A stretch of DNA of 64,000 nt, from assembly GCF_008386635.1 (NCBI RefSeq), contig NZ_VUOE01000002.1, positions 124,001 to 188,000 of the forward strand. Direction: 5' to 3'. Positions 8,960 through 17,428 of the stretch are shown here, piece by piece. Position 1 is the first letter of the stretch, and the number at the start of each line of letters is the position of its first letter. The notes under the pieces were generated by a model, which worked only from the letters and a program-made list of their open reading frames with translations, ran no database searches and was not told where the DNA came from. This DNA is from Maribacter flavus (GTDB lineage: Bacteria > Bacteroidota > Bacteroidia > Flavobacteriales > Flavobacteriaceae). The translations under genes and the position numbers were made by a program.

Positions 8960-10153
8960 ATGTTTATAAAAAACAAATACCACCTTTCTTATTGTACGAA
9001 CATACATCCTGGTCAGGATTGGGAAAGCACCTTTTCCAGTATAAAGGAACATGTTCCAGGTATTAAGAAGTCGGTTTCACCGGATAGCCCCTTTGGTCTC
9101 GGTTTACGACTTTCAAACAAGGCTAGTGAGGAACTGGCATTGGGAAACCATATGACGGAATTCATGAATTGGTTGCAGGAGGAGGAAGTGTATATTTTCA
9201 CCATGAACGGGTTTCCCTATGGAAATTTTCACAATGAACGTGTAAAGGACGATGTCCACACGCCGGATTGGACCACCAAGGAACGTTTGACATATACCCA
9301 ACGATTGTTTGAACAATTGGCGGCATTGCTTCCAAAAGGAATCAATGGCGGAATATCCACATCGCCCATTAGTTATAAGCATTGGTTTGCTTCGGAAAGG
9401 GAAAAGGATATCGCTCTTAAAAAAGGTGCCAAGCACATGGTCCAAATCGCAATTCAACTCTATGAACTGGAACAAAGGACAGGTACCTATCTCCATTTGG
9501 ACATTGAACCGGAACCTGATGGATTTTTGGAAAATACGGAGGAGGTCCTTTCATTTTATTCGGACTATCTAATTCCCATCGCCCAACAGGAATTGTCCCG
9601 AACTTTGGATAAGGATGCCTCCCAGTTGGAAGAATTGGTAAAACGATATATTACCATTTGTTATGACATTTGCCATTTTTCCCTGGCGTATGAGCATCCC
9701 AGTGAAACCTTTGCCAAGTTTAAGGAAGCGGGTATCCAAGTTGGGAAAATCCAGGTGAGTGCCGCACTGAAGATTCTGTTCACAGGAAAGAATCGGGAGG
9801 AGGTATGGAAGGTTCTGGAAAAATTCAACGAACCGGTCTATTTGCATCAGGTAACTGAAAAAATAGGGGAGCGGGTAAAAACCTATAACGATCTTCCCAT
9901 CGTATTGGAGGCAAAAAAGGAGGTGGACGAACTACGGGCCCACTATCATGTGCCTATCTTTTTGGAGCGATTTGGGGCGTTGGACTCTACCCAAGATCAA
10001 ATTTTGGATACCTTGGATTATTTAAAAAAGGATTCGTTGACGGAGCATTTGGAAATTGAAACCTATACGTGGGATGTACTGCCGGAAGGGTTAAAGGAAA
10101 ATCTATCGCATTCCATCGTCCGTGAAATAGAATGGTTAAAAGCGCACATATAA
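8960..10153 (+). CDS. eboE: EboE, xylose-isomerase-like TIM-barrel protein
   Basis: 397-residue protein of the xylose isomerase-like TIM-barrel type, named metabolite traffic protein EboE in other genomes. The start HLSYCTNIHPGQDW is very characteristic of this family. Possible metal or substrate residues are the Glu in HLDIEPEPDG and the Asp and His in CYDICHFSLAYEH, in the positions where xylose isomerase-like barrels bind a divalent metal. No signal peptide or membrane segment is seen, so it should be cytoplasmic. It lies 11 bp after eboD and 1 bp before eboF. Confidence 0.88.
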   Translation: MFIKNKYHLSYCTNIHPGQDWESTFSSIKEHVPGIKKSVSPDSPFGLGLRLSNKASEELALGNHMTEFMNWLQEEEVYIFTMNGFPYGNFHNERVKDDVHTPDWTTKERLTYTQRLFEQLAALLPKGINGGISTSPISYKHWFASEREKDIALKKGAKHMVQIAIQLYELEQRTGTYLHLDIEPEPDGFLENTEEVLSFYSDYLIPIAQQELSRTLDKDASQLEELVKRYITICYDICHFSLAYEHPSETFAKFKEAGIQVGKIQVSAALKILFTGKNREEVWKVLEKFNEPVYLHQVTEKIGERVKTYNDLPIVLEAKKEVDELRAHYHVPIFLERFGALDSTQDQILDTLDYLKKDSLTEHLEIETYTWDVLPEGLKENLSHSIVREIEWLKAHI

Positions 10154-10154
10154 C

Positions 10155-11528
10155 ATGCAAAAGACAGTTGTCATCAATGTTGTTGGATTGACCAAACGCC
10201 TTATAGGTGAGTATACACCCTTCATAAAATCGTTTTTGGAAAATGGTGGACATACGTTTATAAAACCCATGTTGCCTGCCGTAACCTGTTCCGTTCAGTC
10301 TACGTATGTAACAGGAAAATGGCCATCGGAACACGGAATCGTGGGAAACGGTTGGTATTTTAAGGACGAGTTGGAAGTAAAATTTTGGCGACAATCCAAT
10401 AGGTTGGTACAACAACCCAAAATTTGGGATGCGTTAAAGGAAAAGGATACTACCTTTACGTGTGCCAATCATTTTTGGTGGTACAATATGTATTCCAATG
10501 TGGATTATAGCATCACGCCAAGACCCAATTATTTGGCGGATGGACGTAAAATCCCCGATATTTATTCCTATCCGGCTGAATTGCGAGATGAACTTCAAAA
10601 GGAATTTGGTAAATTTCCGCTGTTCGAGTTTTGGGGACCTCGCACGACCATTAACTCCTCCCAATGGATTGCGAACGGCGCCATAAAAACCGATGAAAAA
10701 TACGATCCCACCTTGACCCTGATCTATCTTCCGCATTTGGATTATAACTTGCAGCGTCATGGTTTGGATTTCGGCAAAATTTCAAGGGATTTAAATGAAA
10801 TCGATGGGGTGGTCGAACAATTGGTACATCATTACGAAAAACTGGGTGCCCACATTATATTATTGTCTGAATACGGAATTACCAATGTAAAAAACCCCAT
10901 TCACCTAAACCGAGTTTTGAGACGTGAAGGCTTTGTAAATGTGAGAATAGAGAGGGGCTTGGAACTATTGGATGCCGGCGCCAGTGATGCCTTTGCCGTG
11001 GCGGACCATCAAGTCGCCCATATTTACGTAAAGGATAAAAACAAGTTGGAAAACATCAAAAGCTTGATCGCCAAAGTTCCCGGTGTTGAAAGGGTACTTT
11101 CAAATAGTGAAATAGCTGTCGAGCATTTAGATCATGAAAGATGTGGGGATTTGGTTGCCGTTGCGGATGCCGACTCTTGGTTTACCTATTATTTTTGGTT
11201 GGATGATGCCGTAGCTCCGGATTATTCCAGAATGGTGGATATCCATAAAAAACCAGGGTACGACCCTGTAGAAATGATGACCGACCCCAAGGATAAACTT
11301 GTTATGGTAAAAGTGGCTTGGAAACTTTTGAAAAAGAGATTAGGCTTTAGAACCGTTTTGGATATCATTCCCCTGGACGCTTCCTTGATTAAGGGCTCCC
11401 ATGGTAGACTCCCTGAGGATAAGGAGGATTACCCCATATTCATAACCAATCGGGCAACTAAAATCGATACCCCTGAAGTAGCGGCCGTGGAGGTCTATGA
11501 CTTAATTAAAAACCATGTATTAAGCTGA
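10155..11528 (+). CDS. eboF: EboF, nucleotide pyrophosphatase/phosphodiesterase-like protein
   Basis: 457-residue alkaline-phosphatase-superfamily protein, last gene of the ebo cluster. The N-terminal core has VINVVGLTKRLIG where the family usually has the first metal Asp, then PAVTCSVQSTYVTGKWPSEHGIVGNGW, whose Thr/Ser region carries the nucleophile in phosphodiesterases (described, not continuous: PAVTCSVQ then YVTGKWPSEHG). Metal-site Asp and His recur in YLPHLDYNLQRHG, DAFAVADHQVAH and the closing LIKGSHGRLPED. The first metal Asp seems replaced by Asn/Val here, which may be normal for EboF. No signal peptide is visible. The substrate is unknown. Confidence 0.86.
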   Translation: MQKTVVINVVGLTKRLIGEYTPFIKSFLENGGHTFIKPMLPAVTCSVQSTYVTGKWPSEHGIVGNGWYFKDELEVKFWRQSNRLVQQPKIWDALKEKDTTFTCANHFWWYNMYSNVDYSITPRPNYLADGRKIPDIYSYPAELRDELQKEFGKFPLFEFWGPRTTINSSQWIANGAIKTDEKYDPTLTLIYLPHLDYNLQRHGLDFGKISRDLNEIDGVVEQLVHHYEKLGAHIILLSEYGITNVKNPIHLNRVLRREGFVNVRIERGLELLDAGASDAFAVADHQVAHIYVKDKNKLENIKSLIAKVPGVERVLSNSEIAVEHLDHERCGDLVAVADADSWFTYYFWLDDAVAPDYSRMVDIHKKPGYDPVEMMTDPKDKLVMVKVAWKLLKKRLGFRTVLDIIPLDASLIKGSHGRLPEDKEDYPIFITNRATKIDTPEVAAVEVYDLIKNHVLS

Positions 11529-11534
11529 TTTGTA

Positions 11535-11888
11535 ATGAATTTATTTTTTAAGACGATAGGATATGTATTTGCGATACTTTTTGCGGTAGGTGCCATTGTC
11601 CAATATAATGACCCTGATTCTTTCCTTTGGATTTTGATTTATGCGTTGGCGGCTATCATATCCGTACTTTTTTCCCTCAACCGATTGAGAGCCGTGGTTC
11701 CATTGGTATTGGGAACAGCTTGTTTTATAGGCTTTATGTATCTATACCCGACCGATTTCCAAGGTTTTGGATTGGAGGACGGTCCCATTGAAACCGTTGA
11801 ATTGGGCCGTGAAGCCTTTGGATTGTTGATAATTGCCCTGGTGATGTTCTTCTATACCGTGAGGTTACGAAGGATGTTAAAGATCTAA
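11535..11888 (+). CDS. TMEM220-family membrane protein
   Basis: 117-residue membrane protein with four predicted transmembrane segments. The QYNDPDSFLWILIYALAA motif directly after the first segment is the hallmark of the transmembrane protein 220 family, which is shared by bacteria and animals and has no established biochemical function. It starts 6 bp after eboF, so it is probably a late member of the ebo transcript, although it is not one of the six standard ebo genes. Its last 12 bases overlap the 3' end of dnaX on the other strand, leaving no room for a terminator between the two converging genes. Confidence 0.85.
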   Translation: MNLFFKTIGYVFAILFAVGAIVQYNDPDSFLWILIYALAAIISVLFSLNRLRAVVPLVLGTACFIGFMYLYPTDFQGFGLEDGPIETVELGREAFGLLIIALVMFFYTVRLRRMLKI

Positions 11889-13706
11889 GTCAAACTCTTT
11901 TCTCAATAGGTCGATTGCTGGATTTTTCTCCCGTAGTTTCTCGTATTTTTCCTCAGGTGTAAAGGCGAATTTCTTGGCACTGGATTCATTTACCTTTATA
12001 ATCAATTGGATGAAGTGATTGTTAAGTTTGGTTCTCAGGTAGCCCATGAGCTCAAAACTTTCACGCTCTATTTCCTTCTTCATCGTACCGTTGGGAAGCT
12101 CAATATGTATGGTAAAGTCCTTTCCAAGTTTGGGAACGTCCGTATTTAGATTGGATGCCAGAATCTTTTGCCCTTTTTTGTCTATTTGTTCCGTAAAATC
12201 GGACCAATGTCTTTGTAGATCGGCCTCGGTAAAATCATCCTTGGGTAAATCCTCCTCATCGATGACCACTTCAATTTTGTTGAGTTCGTGCTCCTTCTTG
12301 GCCTTTAAACTGGATAGCGATAATCCAGAAACTCTTTTTTTAGAGGGATTAATTTGGATTTTTTGCGATACCGGTTCTTGAACAGCTTGCGTTACATCGG
12401 TTTCAACCTCTTTTATTTCTTCTTTAATGGTATCATATAAGGTGGGCCGATTTTCTTTTTCATCCGATACATTTTCTAAAGGTAAGGATGGGGATTCTTC
12501 CTTTTTGCCTGCGATATTGGTGGAGACAGAAACGGCTATCGGTTTTCTTTCTTCCGGATTTCTTTGGAAATTTTTGTAAAACTCGGCCGGTGCGATAAAA
12601 TCGATTGTCCTGTTTTGAAGGGCTAGGGATTCAGGATTTTTTTTTTCTCCATCAAAGTCGATGGAGGCCAATTTCATTAAAGTTAGTTCTACGAGAAGTC
12701 GCTGATTTTTGCTCGACTTATATTTTAGGTCGCAGTCATTGGCAATATCAAGTCCCTGTAAGAGAAAACCTGGGGAGGCCTTCTTGGATTGTTCCCGGTA
12801 TTTTTCTTGGGCGTTCTCTCCAACTTCCAAAAGTGAAATGGTATCCTTATGTTGACACACCATTAAATCCCTAAAGTGGGAGGCAAGACCGGCTATGAAA
12901 TGGTGACCGTCAAAGCCCAGGGAAAGTGTCTTATTGAATAGAATCAATAAGCGGGGAATATCATGGTCCAGGATGAGGTCCGTCGCTTCAAAATAAGTGT
13001 CGTAGTCCAGCACGTTCAGGTTTTCCGTCACCGCTTTCCTGGTGAGTTCCTTACCGGAAAAACTAACGACCCTGTCAAAAATGGAGAGGGCATCCCGCAT
13101 GGCACCGTCCGCCTTTTGTGCAATGATATGTAGGGCGTCTTCCTCAGCTTCTATTCCTTGGTTTTCCGCAATGTATTTTAAATACTCTGCGGCATCGTTT
13201 ACCGTAATTCTTTTAAAATCAAATATTTGGCATCTGGAAAGTATGGTAGGTATTATTTTATGCTTCTCCGTGGTGGCAAGTATAAAAATGGCATGCTTTG
13301 GCGGTTCTTCCAAGGTCTTCAAAAAGGCATTGAAAGCCGATTGGGAAAGCATATGGACCTCATCGATGATATAAACTTTATACTTTCCAACCTGGGGCGG
13401 GATACGCACTTGATCGATTAGGTTTCTAATATCATCCACGGAGTTGTTGGAAGCTGCATCCAGTTCAAAAATATTGAATGCAAAATCCTCATCTTCGCGT
13501 TCGCTGCCATCAGAATTTATCTGTTTGGCCAAAATACGGGCGCACGTCGTTTTTCCTACGCCCCTTGGACCACAGAATAAAAGGGCCTGTGCCAAGTGAT
13601 TGTTGTCTATGGCATTCTGGAGCGTATTTGTAATAGCCTGCTGCCCCACAACATCCTTAAAGGTCTGGGGTCTGTACTTGCGGGCAGAAACTATGAACGG
13701 TTCCAA
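11877..13706 (-). CDS. dnaX: DNA polymerase III subunit gamma/tau
   Basis: 609-residue clamp-loader ATPase. Motifs in order: Walker A GPRGVGKTTCARIL (residues ~45-55), Walker B VYIIDEVHMLS, sensor 1 LATTEKHKI, SRC arginine finger in ILSRCQIFDF. The C-terminal third (from ~residue 360) is low-complexity and acidic/lysine-rich, followed by a tau-like domain ending in KNPAIDLLRKEFDLDL. The four-cysteine zinc module usual between Walker A and Walker B is absent: that stretch reads QINSDGSEREDEDFAF, which I believe is common in Flavobacteriaceae. No slippery A-run frameshift signal for a separate gamma form was obvious. A -7 box lies 25 bp upstream. Confidence 0.96.
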   Translation of the reverse strand: MEPFIVSARKYRPQTFKDVVGQQAITNTLQNAIDNNHLAQALLFCGPRGVGKTTCARILAKQINSDGSEREDEDFAFNIFELDAASNNSVDDIRNLIDQVRIPPQVGKYKVYIIDEVHMLSQSAFNAFLKTLEEPPKHAIFILATTEKHKIIPTILSRCQIFDFKRITVNDAAEYLKYIAENQGIEAEEDALHIIAQKADGAMRDALSIFDRVVSFSGKELTRKAVTENLNVLDYDTYFEATDLILDHDIPRLLILFNKTLSLGFDGHHFIAGLASHFRDLMVCQHKDTISLLEVGENAQEKYREQSKKASPGFLLQGLDIANDCDLKYKSSKNQRLLVELTLMKLASIDFDGEKKNPESLALQNRTIDFIAPAEFYKNFQRNPEERKPIAVSVSTNIAGKKEESPSLPLENVSDEKENRPTLYDTIKEEIKEVETDVTQAVQEPVSQKIQINPSKKRVSGLSLSSLKAKKEHELNKIEVVIDEEDLPKDDFTEADLQRHWSDFTEQIDKKGQKILASNLNTDVPKLGKDFTIHIELPNGTMKKEIERESFELMGYLRTKLNNHFIQLIIKVNESSAKKFAFTPEEKYEKLREKNPAIDLLRKEFDLDL

Positions 13707-13730
13707 AATATAGACAAGTTTGTATGCTTA

Positions 13731-13738
13731 CAAATATA
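13731..13738 (-). promoter_or_regulatory. dnaX promoter -7 box
   Basis: CAAATATA on the plus strand reads TATATTTG on the minus strand, an exact match to the Bacteroidota TAnnTTTG -7 element. It lies 25 bp upstream of the dnaX ATG, predicting a leader of about 20 nt. No convincing -33 TTTG was found. Confidence 0.5.
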
Positions 13739-13803
13739 GAAATAGCGGTTTATTTGATGGTGGATTTACATCGTAGATCATCTTTAGTTATCAACAATTG
13801 GAG

Positions 13804-13811
13804 TACATTTG
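13804..13811 (+). promoter_or_regulatory. rnpB promoter -7 box
   Basis: TACATTTG matches TAnnTTTG exactly and ends 4 bp before the predicted 5' end of RNase P RNA at 13816, which is the right distance for a start site. A clear -33 element is not obvious; TTTAG and TTG variants occur upstream. Confidence 0.6.
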
Positions 13812-13815
13812 CGCT

Positions 13816-14114
13816 GAGCAGGCCACCTTATCGCTCCCGATTTATATCGGGGGAGGAAAGTCCGGACACCATAGTGCGGTATAGCGGGTAACGCCCGTCC
13901 GCCGTAAGGTGAGGACAAGTGCAACAGAAAGCAAGTACAGTTAGGCTGTAGTGAAATCAGGTAAACTCTATACGGTGAAACGTCATGTAAATCGGTGTTT
14001 GAGGGCTGCACGCTCGAGCCGAAGGGTAGGCGGTTGGAACCATGGGGTAACCCATGGTCTAGATAAATGATAAGGTTTCGTTCAACGAAAACAGAATCCG
14101 GCTTATGGCCTGCT
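13816..14114 (+). ncRNA. rnpB: RNase P RNA, bacterial type A
   Basis: Catalytic RNA of RNase P, which removes the 5' leader of tRNA precursors. The ends pair as helix P1: GAGCAGGCC at 13816 with GGCCTGCTT at 14108-14115. The universally conserved 5' core GGAGGAAAGTCCGGACACC is at 13850-13868 and the matching 3' core CAGAATCCGGCTTATGGCC lies at 14091-14110, giving the P4 pairing. In between are the conserved GTGCAACAGAAAGCAAG and GGGTAAACTC-like loops and the AGATAAATGATAAGG J-region. Length ~300 nt is normal. The run of seven T at 14114-14120 acts as its terminator, and the stop codon of the next minus-strand gene lies in it. Confidence 0.96.
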
Positions 14115-14118
14115 TTTT

Positions 14119-15234
14119 TTAGAATTTGCGTTCCACCAGATTTACAGGTTCAAGATTCTCATCGATGGATATTTCAAAATCAATAACGCCCAATACCAAT
14201 TCTTCCGTCGTGATGACCTCTACCTTCCATTGGCCCGGCCAAATATTGTTTTTATAAGTATAGCCCCTGAAACCATCGTCCCTACCGCCTTTTATCTCGT
14301 ACCCGATATCCTCTACCAGTTCCCACTCCAAAGATTCTTCATTGAACCATTTCCATCGGTGAAGAATGGATTTTTTCAAATCCGTCGGGGCGAAAACGGA
14401 AGAAAAAATATACACATTTTCGTTCGGCTTAAAGATAAATTTTGTTCTATGATCCCGCCAAAAAATAAACGTGTCGTTTTTCTCATAGGCAACTGTATAG
14501 GTATCTCCAATTTTTTCAACATAATGGGCTACAATACCTTCATCGAGTGCAAGGGGAACCGGTGGAATTAATCTAAAATAATAAAACAGGTTGATAAAGG
14601 CGTATATGGATATAATGATTGAAAGCAACTTGCCTATATGTATTTCCCTTCGTGTGCTGGGACTCATAACATAAATCAAAATTATCAAGGCTAGCGTACA
14701 GCAAAGACTTATGAATCCAGAAATAAAGAATACTTGGGGACTCATTTTTGTTGTAACTACCGGAATCATGAAGGCGAAGAAAGTAAAGCTCAAGAAAAAG
14801 TAGACGCTGAACTGTAAGTATTTGTTGGATATCCTTTGTTTTAGAAATTCATTGGCAACCAATAGGACCATGAGGATCAAAAAGAATGAAACGGTCTTTG
14901 ACAGGGATACGCTTCTTGAAAAATAAATCACATAGGCGCTTGATAATGCCCCAAAGAAAAATTGGATGGCCAATGGGAAGTATTCCTCGCAACTTTCCAG
15001 AAAGGTATTTTTCCACGTGCCATCATCGGCTAAATTATAGAGATATAAAGTAATACTAAGGTTGGTCATGTGAAGACATAGCATTACCAAATCGTAGGTA
15101 CGGTCTATGCGTCCAAGGGTAAGCACATCAAATAGGAACCCTCCTATAAAAAACAGTAAAGGGGCATACTTTCCATGCTTACGGATAAATCTCCGAAATT
15201 TACTATTACGATACCGTACCAGGAACCTTTTCAT
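14119..15234 (-). CDS. Membrane protein with C-terminal DUF2914 domain
   Basis: 371-residue protein with two parts. Residues ~20-215 hold about seven transmembrane segments. Residues ~225-371 form a soluble domain that looks like DUF2914: FIWRDHRTKF, a HRWKWFNEESLEWE strand pair, GYTYKNNIWPGQWKVEV and the ending LGVIDFEIS. DUF2914 domains are predicted extracytoplasmic beta-sandwiches of unknown role. The N-terminal tail is strongly basic (KRFLVRYRNSKFRRFIRK), as expected for a cytoplasmic anchor. Its stop lies within the T-run of rnpB. It may be co-transcribed from the rsmD side, 93 bp away, but no promoter was identified. Confidence 0.75.
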   Translation of the reverse strand: MKRFLVRYRNSKFRRFIRKHGKYAPLLFFIGGFLFDVLTLGRIDRTYDLVMLCLHMTNLSITLYLYNLADDGTWKNTFLESCEEYFPLAIQFFFGALSSAYVIYFSRSVSLSKTVSFFLILMVLLVANEFLKQRISNKYLQFSVYFFLSFTFFAFMIPVVTTKMSPQVFFISGFISLCCTLALIILIYVMSPSTRREIHIGKLLSIIISIYAFINLFYYFRLIPPVPLALDEGIVAHYVEKIGDTYTVAYEKNDTFIFWRDHRTKFIFKPNENVYIFSSVFAPTDLKKSILHRWKWFNEESLEWELVEDIGYEIKGGRDDGFRGYTYKNNIWPGQWKVEVITTEELVLGVIDFEISIDENLEPVNLVERKF

Positions 15235-15327
15235 GGGTATTTTGAAAACTTAAATATAGGTCGATTCGTAATTCCTTTTAGGCTCAGAAAATATGTATTT
15301 TGGCTTGCTTCATGTGTTTCTTCAATT

Positions 15328-15864
15328 CTAGGTTTTGAAGAAACTAAATACGCTATTCCCATATTTTCTTGAATTATCAAAATGGGGAATTGATTCCAAA
15401 TTGGTCTGTTTTGAATGCTCGATAACAAGTACGCCATCTTCCAACAAAAGTTCGTTTTCAAAGATTAAAGAGGGTAGTTTTTGGAATTCACCAAGTTCCA
15501 TATCGTAAAATGGGTCGGCAAAAATGACATCGAATTTCTCCGTATTGCGACTAAGGAAGGAAAAGACATCACTCTTAACGGTTTTGATATCCATTTCAAG
15601 TTCGTTGGCTATTTTTGAGATGTAATTGATACAACCGGAGTGCATGTCCACGGCCAGAATATCGTCTACGCCCCGTGAGGCAAATTCAAAACTAATGTTG
15701 CCCGTTCCCGCAAATAGGTCCAGCACTTTAAGGTCTGGAAAATAGTATCGGTTGTTTAGGATGTTAAATAGCCCTTCCTTGGCCATGTCCTTGGTAGGTC
15801 TGACCGGTAGGTTTTTTGGTGCCAATAACTGCCTGCCTTTATGTTTCCCTGAGATTATTCGCAT
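15328..15864 (-). CDS. rsmD: 16S rRNA (guanine(966)-N2)-methyltransferase
   Basis: 178-residue SAM-dependent methyltransferase that modifies G966 of 16S rRNA in the 30S subunit. The RsmD start MRIISGKHKGRQL and RPTKDMAKEGLFNIL are diagnostic. The SAM motif I is VLDLFAGTGNISFE, the motif II acidic residue lies in AVDMHSG, and the catalytic motif IV is present as FADPFY (a DPPY variant). Length is standard. Its start codon overlaps the stop of the DUF3822 gene by one base, a layout I recall as common in Flavobacteriaceae. Confidence 0.95.
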   Translation of the reverse strand: MRIISGKHKGRQLLAPKNLPVRPTKDMAKEGLFNILNNRYYFPDLKVLDLFAGTGNISFEFASRGVDDILAVDMHSGCINYISKIANELEMDIKTVKSDVFSFLSRNTEKFDVIFADPFYDMELGEFQKLPSLIFENELLLEDGVLVIEHSKQTNLESIPHFDNSRKYGNSVFSFFKT

Positions 15865-16700
15865 TATAGGGTGCTGATAACGGTAAAGTCTATGGACGAA
15901 GTTTCCGGTATTCCCAAATTCAAATGATTGGGGGAGGAGGGCGCAAATATGGTCAAATCATTTATATAGGAGTAACACAATTGAAATATTTCATCGTCCT
16001 CTTCAATAGTACCGAAAAATCTGACCGCCGTGGTTTCCGTGTCCAAATCCAATTGCTCCAGCACAAAAAGGAGATAGTAGGCAAAATCCTCCTTGGTCTG
16101 GTAAGGGAAACTATTATAGAAGCTTAGACTTTTTTGTTTTAAAACGGTAATATCCATTTGTCTTTGACCCACATGGACATAACAGACACTCTCTCCTTGA
16201 TTGCCATAGTTATCCAATAAGGATTGGATCAGTACGGAACCATTGTGCAGAAATGTAAACTCGCCAAAAAGCTCGTAGATATAGTTGTTTACATTCGTAA
16301 AGGGAACATAAATATTGACAATATCAAAACCCTCCAACATGTCAAAGGCAGGCGCATCCGTAGCCAATAATTTGGTATTGAACTTCAGGTATTCTGAAAG
16401 GGATTCTTCATTAAAAAGGGGCTTCGGTACCAATGAAAACAGCGTATTGGAATGAACAACGACTACCTCATCGAATTGTTTGCCCGTCAATGTATGCTTT
16501 CCCAAAAGTGTTTTTACCTCCTTAAGTAATGCTTCGGGGTGCTGTTCTTCGGAAAATAAAATACTATCGGATAATAGTACCCTGTGCGAAACGGTATCCG
16601 CAATACAAAAAGAAAGTCCATTCAAGCTCACTTGAATGGACAATTTCTTAAAGTTTTTATCTGCTATGTCAATATCCTTATTGATCGCCTTTTTTGTCAT
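15864..16700 (-). CDS. DUF3822 family protein
   Basis: 278 residues from the ATG at 16698-16700; a second in-frame ATG seven codons upstream (16721) would lengthen the overlap with the upstream gene from 23 to 44 bp. The protein has an ASKHA-like look: two halves of alternating beta strands and helices, starting with LSIQVSLNGLSFCIAD and including CYVHVGQRQMDITVLK, as in actin/pilus-assembly-type ATPases such as PilM. This agrees with the DUF3822 family, which is confined to Bacteroidota and has no known function. It is translationally linked to rsmD downstream and to a membrane-anchored protein upstream. Confidence 0.8.
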   Translation of the reverse strand: MTKKAINKDIDIADKNFKKLSIQVSLNGLSFCIADTVSHRVLLSDSILFSEEQHPEALLKEVKTLLGKHTLTGKQFDEVVVVHSNTLFSLVPKPLFNEESLSEYLKFNTKLLATDAPAFDMLEGFDIVNIYVPFTNVNNYIYELFGEFTFLHNGSVLIQSLLDNYGNQGESVCYVHVGQRQMDITVLKQKSLSFYNSFPYQTKEDFAYYLLFVLEQLDLDTETTAVRFFGTIEEDDEIFQLCYSYINDLTIFAPSSPNHLNLGIPETSSIDFTVISTL

Positions 16701-17328
16701 AGATAGGAGGCCAGTTTCCACTGGTACTAACTTCTGTCAAGGAACCCACCTTTATTTCGGATCCACTCACTTCTTCCACACTCATTAAAGAATTCTCCTT
16801 TGCCAATAAATCCTTTGGTTGGTCATATAAAACAACACTTTTGGCAACTTTCACTTCATATACAGGTGCCCTATAACCACTCTTTTCGATAATATCAGCT
16901 TTCATTGTGAATGTTTCGCCATTTGGAGCAGTAGGTACGGTTGCTAAATCCTTATACCTTGTGTCACTTTTGAAGAGTGAATCCTTAACAGATACAAAGT
17001 CTAAAGTATCCACAATAACAGTATCTTGCTGAAGGTCAATTTGATACGTTTTATCGTATCGCATGAAAGAAGAATCCCTTTGCTGTGTTATCACATAACT
17101 ACCAGTGTCTATGAATTTAATCAAGCTAGGGAAATCGTTGGCATACTTACCATTGGCACTTTTATAGGCTTCCTGAGAATTTTTAATATCTTTTAGTTTC
17201 GCTATAACTTTGCCAAAACGTTCAACTTTAACCTCGTTAAACTCGATTGGCCCTGTTACCGATTTGTAAATCAAATAGCCTAAACCGATACATGCAATCC
17301 AAAGTACAATCTGTATTATGGTCTTCAT
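16678..17328 (-). CDS. Membrane-anchored protein of unknown function
   Basis: 216 residues: a single N-terminal transmembrane helix (residues ~3-22), then a helical linker VIAKLKDIKNSQEAYKSANGKYA. This linker resembles the neck of type IV pilin-like or secretin-associated proteins, where a helix is followed by an ANGKYANDFPSLIKF turn. The remaining ~140 residues are predicted beta-rich and exported. No enzyme motif was found. The gene overlaps DUF3822, whose fold resembles PilM. A pilin-like pair is an appealing but unproven reading. A good promoter lies upstream at 17362-17390. Confidence 0.7.
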   Translation of the reverse strand: MKTIIQIVLWIACIGLGYLIYKSVTGPIEFNEVKVERFGKVIAKLKDIKNSQEAYKSANGKYANDFPSLIKFIDTGSYVITQQRDSSFMRYDKTYQIDLQQDTVIVDTLDFVSVKDSLFKSDTRYKDLATVPTAPNGETFTMKADIIEKSGYRAPVYEVKVAKSVVLYDQPKDLLAKENSLMSVEEVSGSEIKVGSLTEVSTSGNWPPIYDKKGDQ

Positions 17329-17361
17329 TTCTTAAGTGTTAATTTAATTTAGTGGTTGTCA

Positions 17362-17390
17362 CAAATCTACAATTTTTTTTTAATCGCAAA
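17362..17390 (-). promoter_or_regulatory. Promoter of the anchored protein-DUF3822-rsmD unit
   Basis: On the minus strand TTTG (17390-17387) is followed after 17 bp by TAGATTTG (17369-17362), a good fit to the Bacteroidota -33/-7 pair. The predicted transcript would start about 28 bp before the ATG at 17328. Confidence 0.6.
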
Positions 17391-17413
17391 AGTTTTTGCC
17401 CTAAAAATCCTTT

Positions 17414-17421
17414 TATATTTG
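17414..17421 (+). promoter_or_regulatory. -7 box directly before the helicase gene
   Basis: TATATTTG matches TAnnTTTG and ends 7 bp before the ATG at 17429. A TTTG at 17395-17398 lies 15 bp upstream. If used, the mRNA would be nearly leaderless. Confidence 0.5.
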
Positions 17422-17428
17422 GGGCTCC

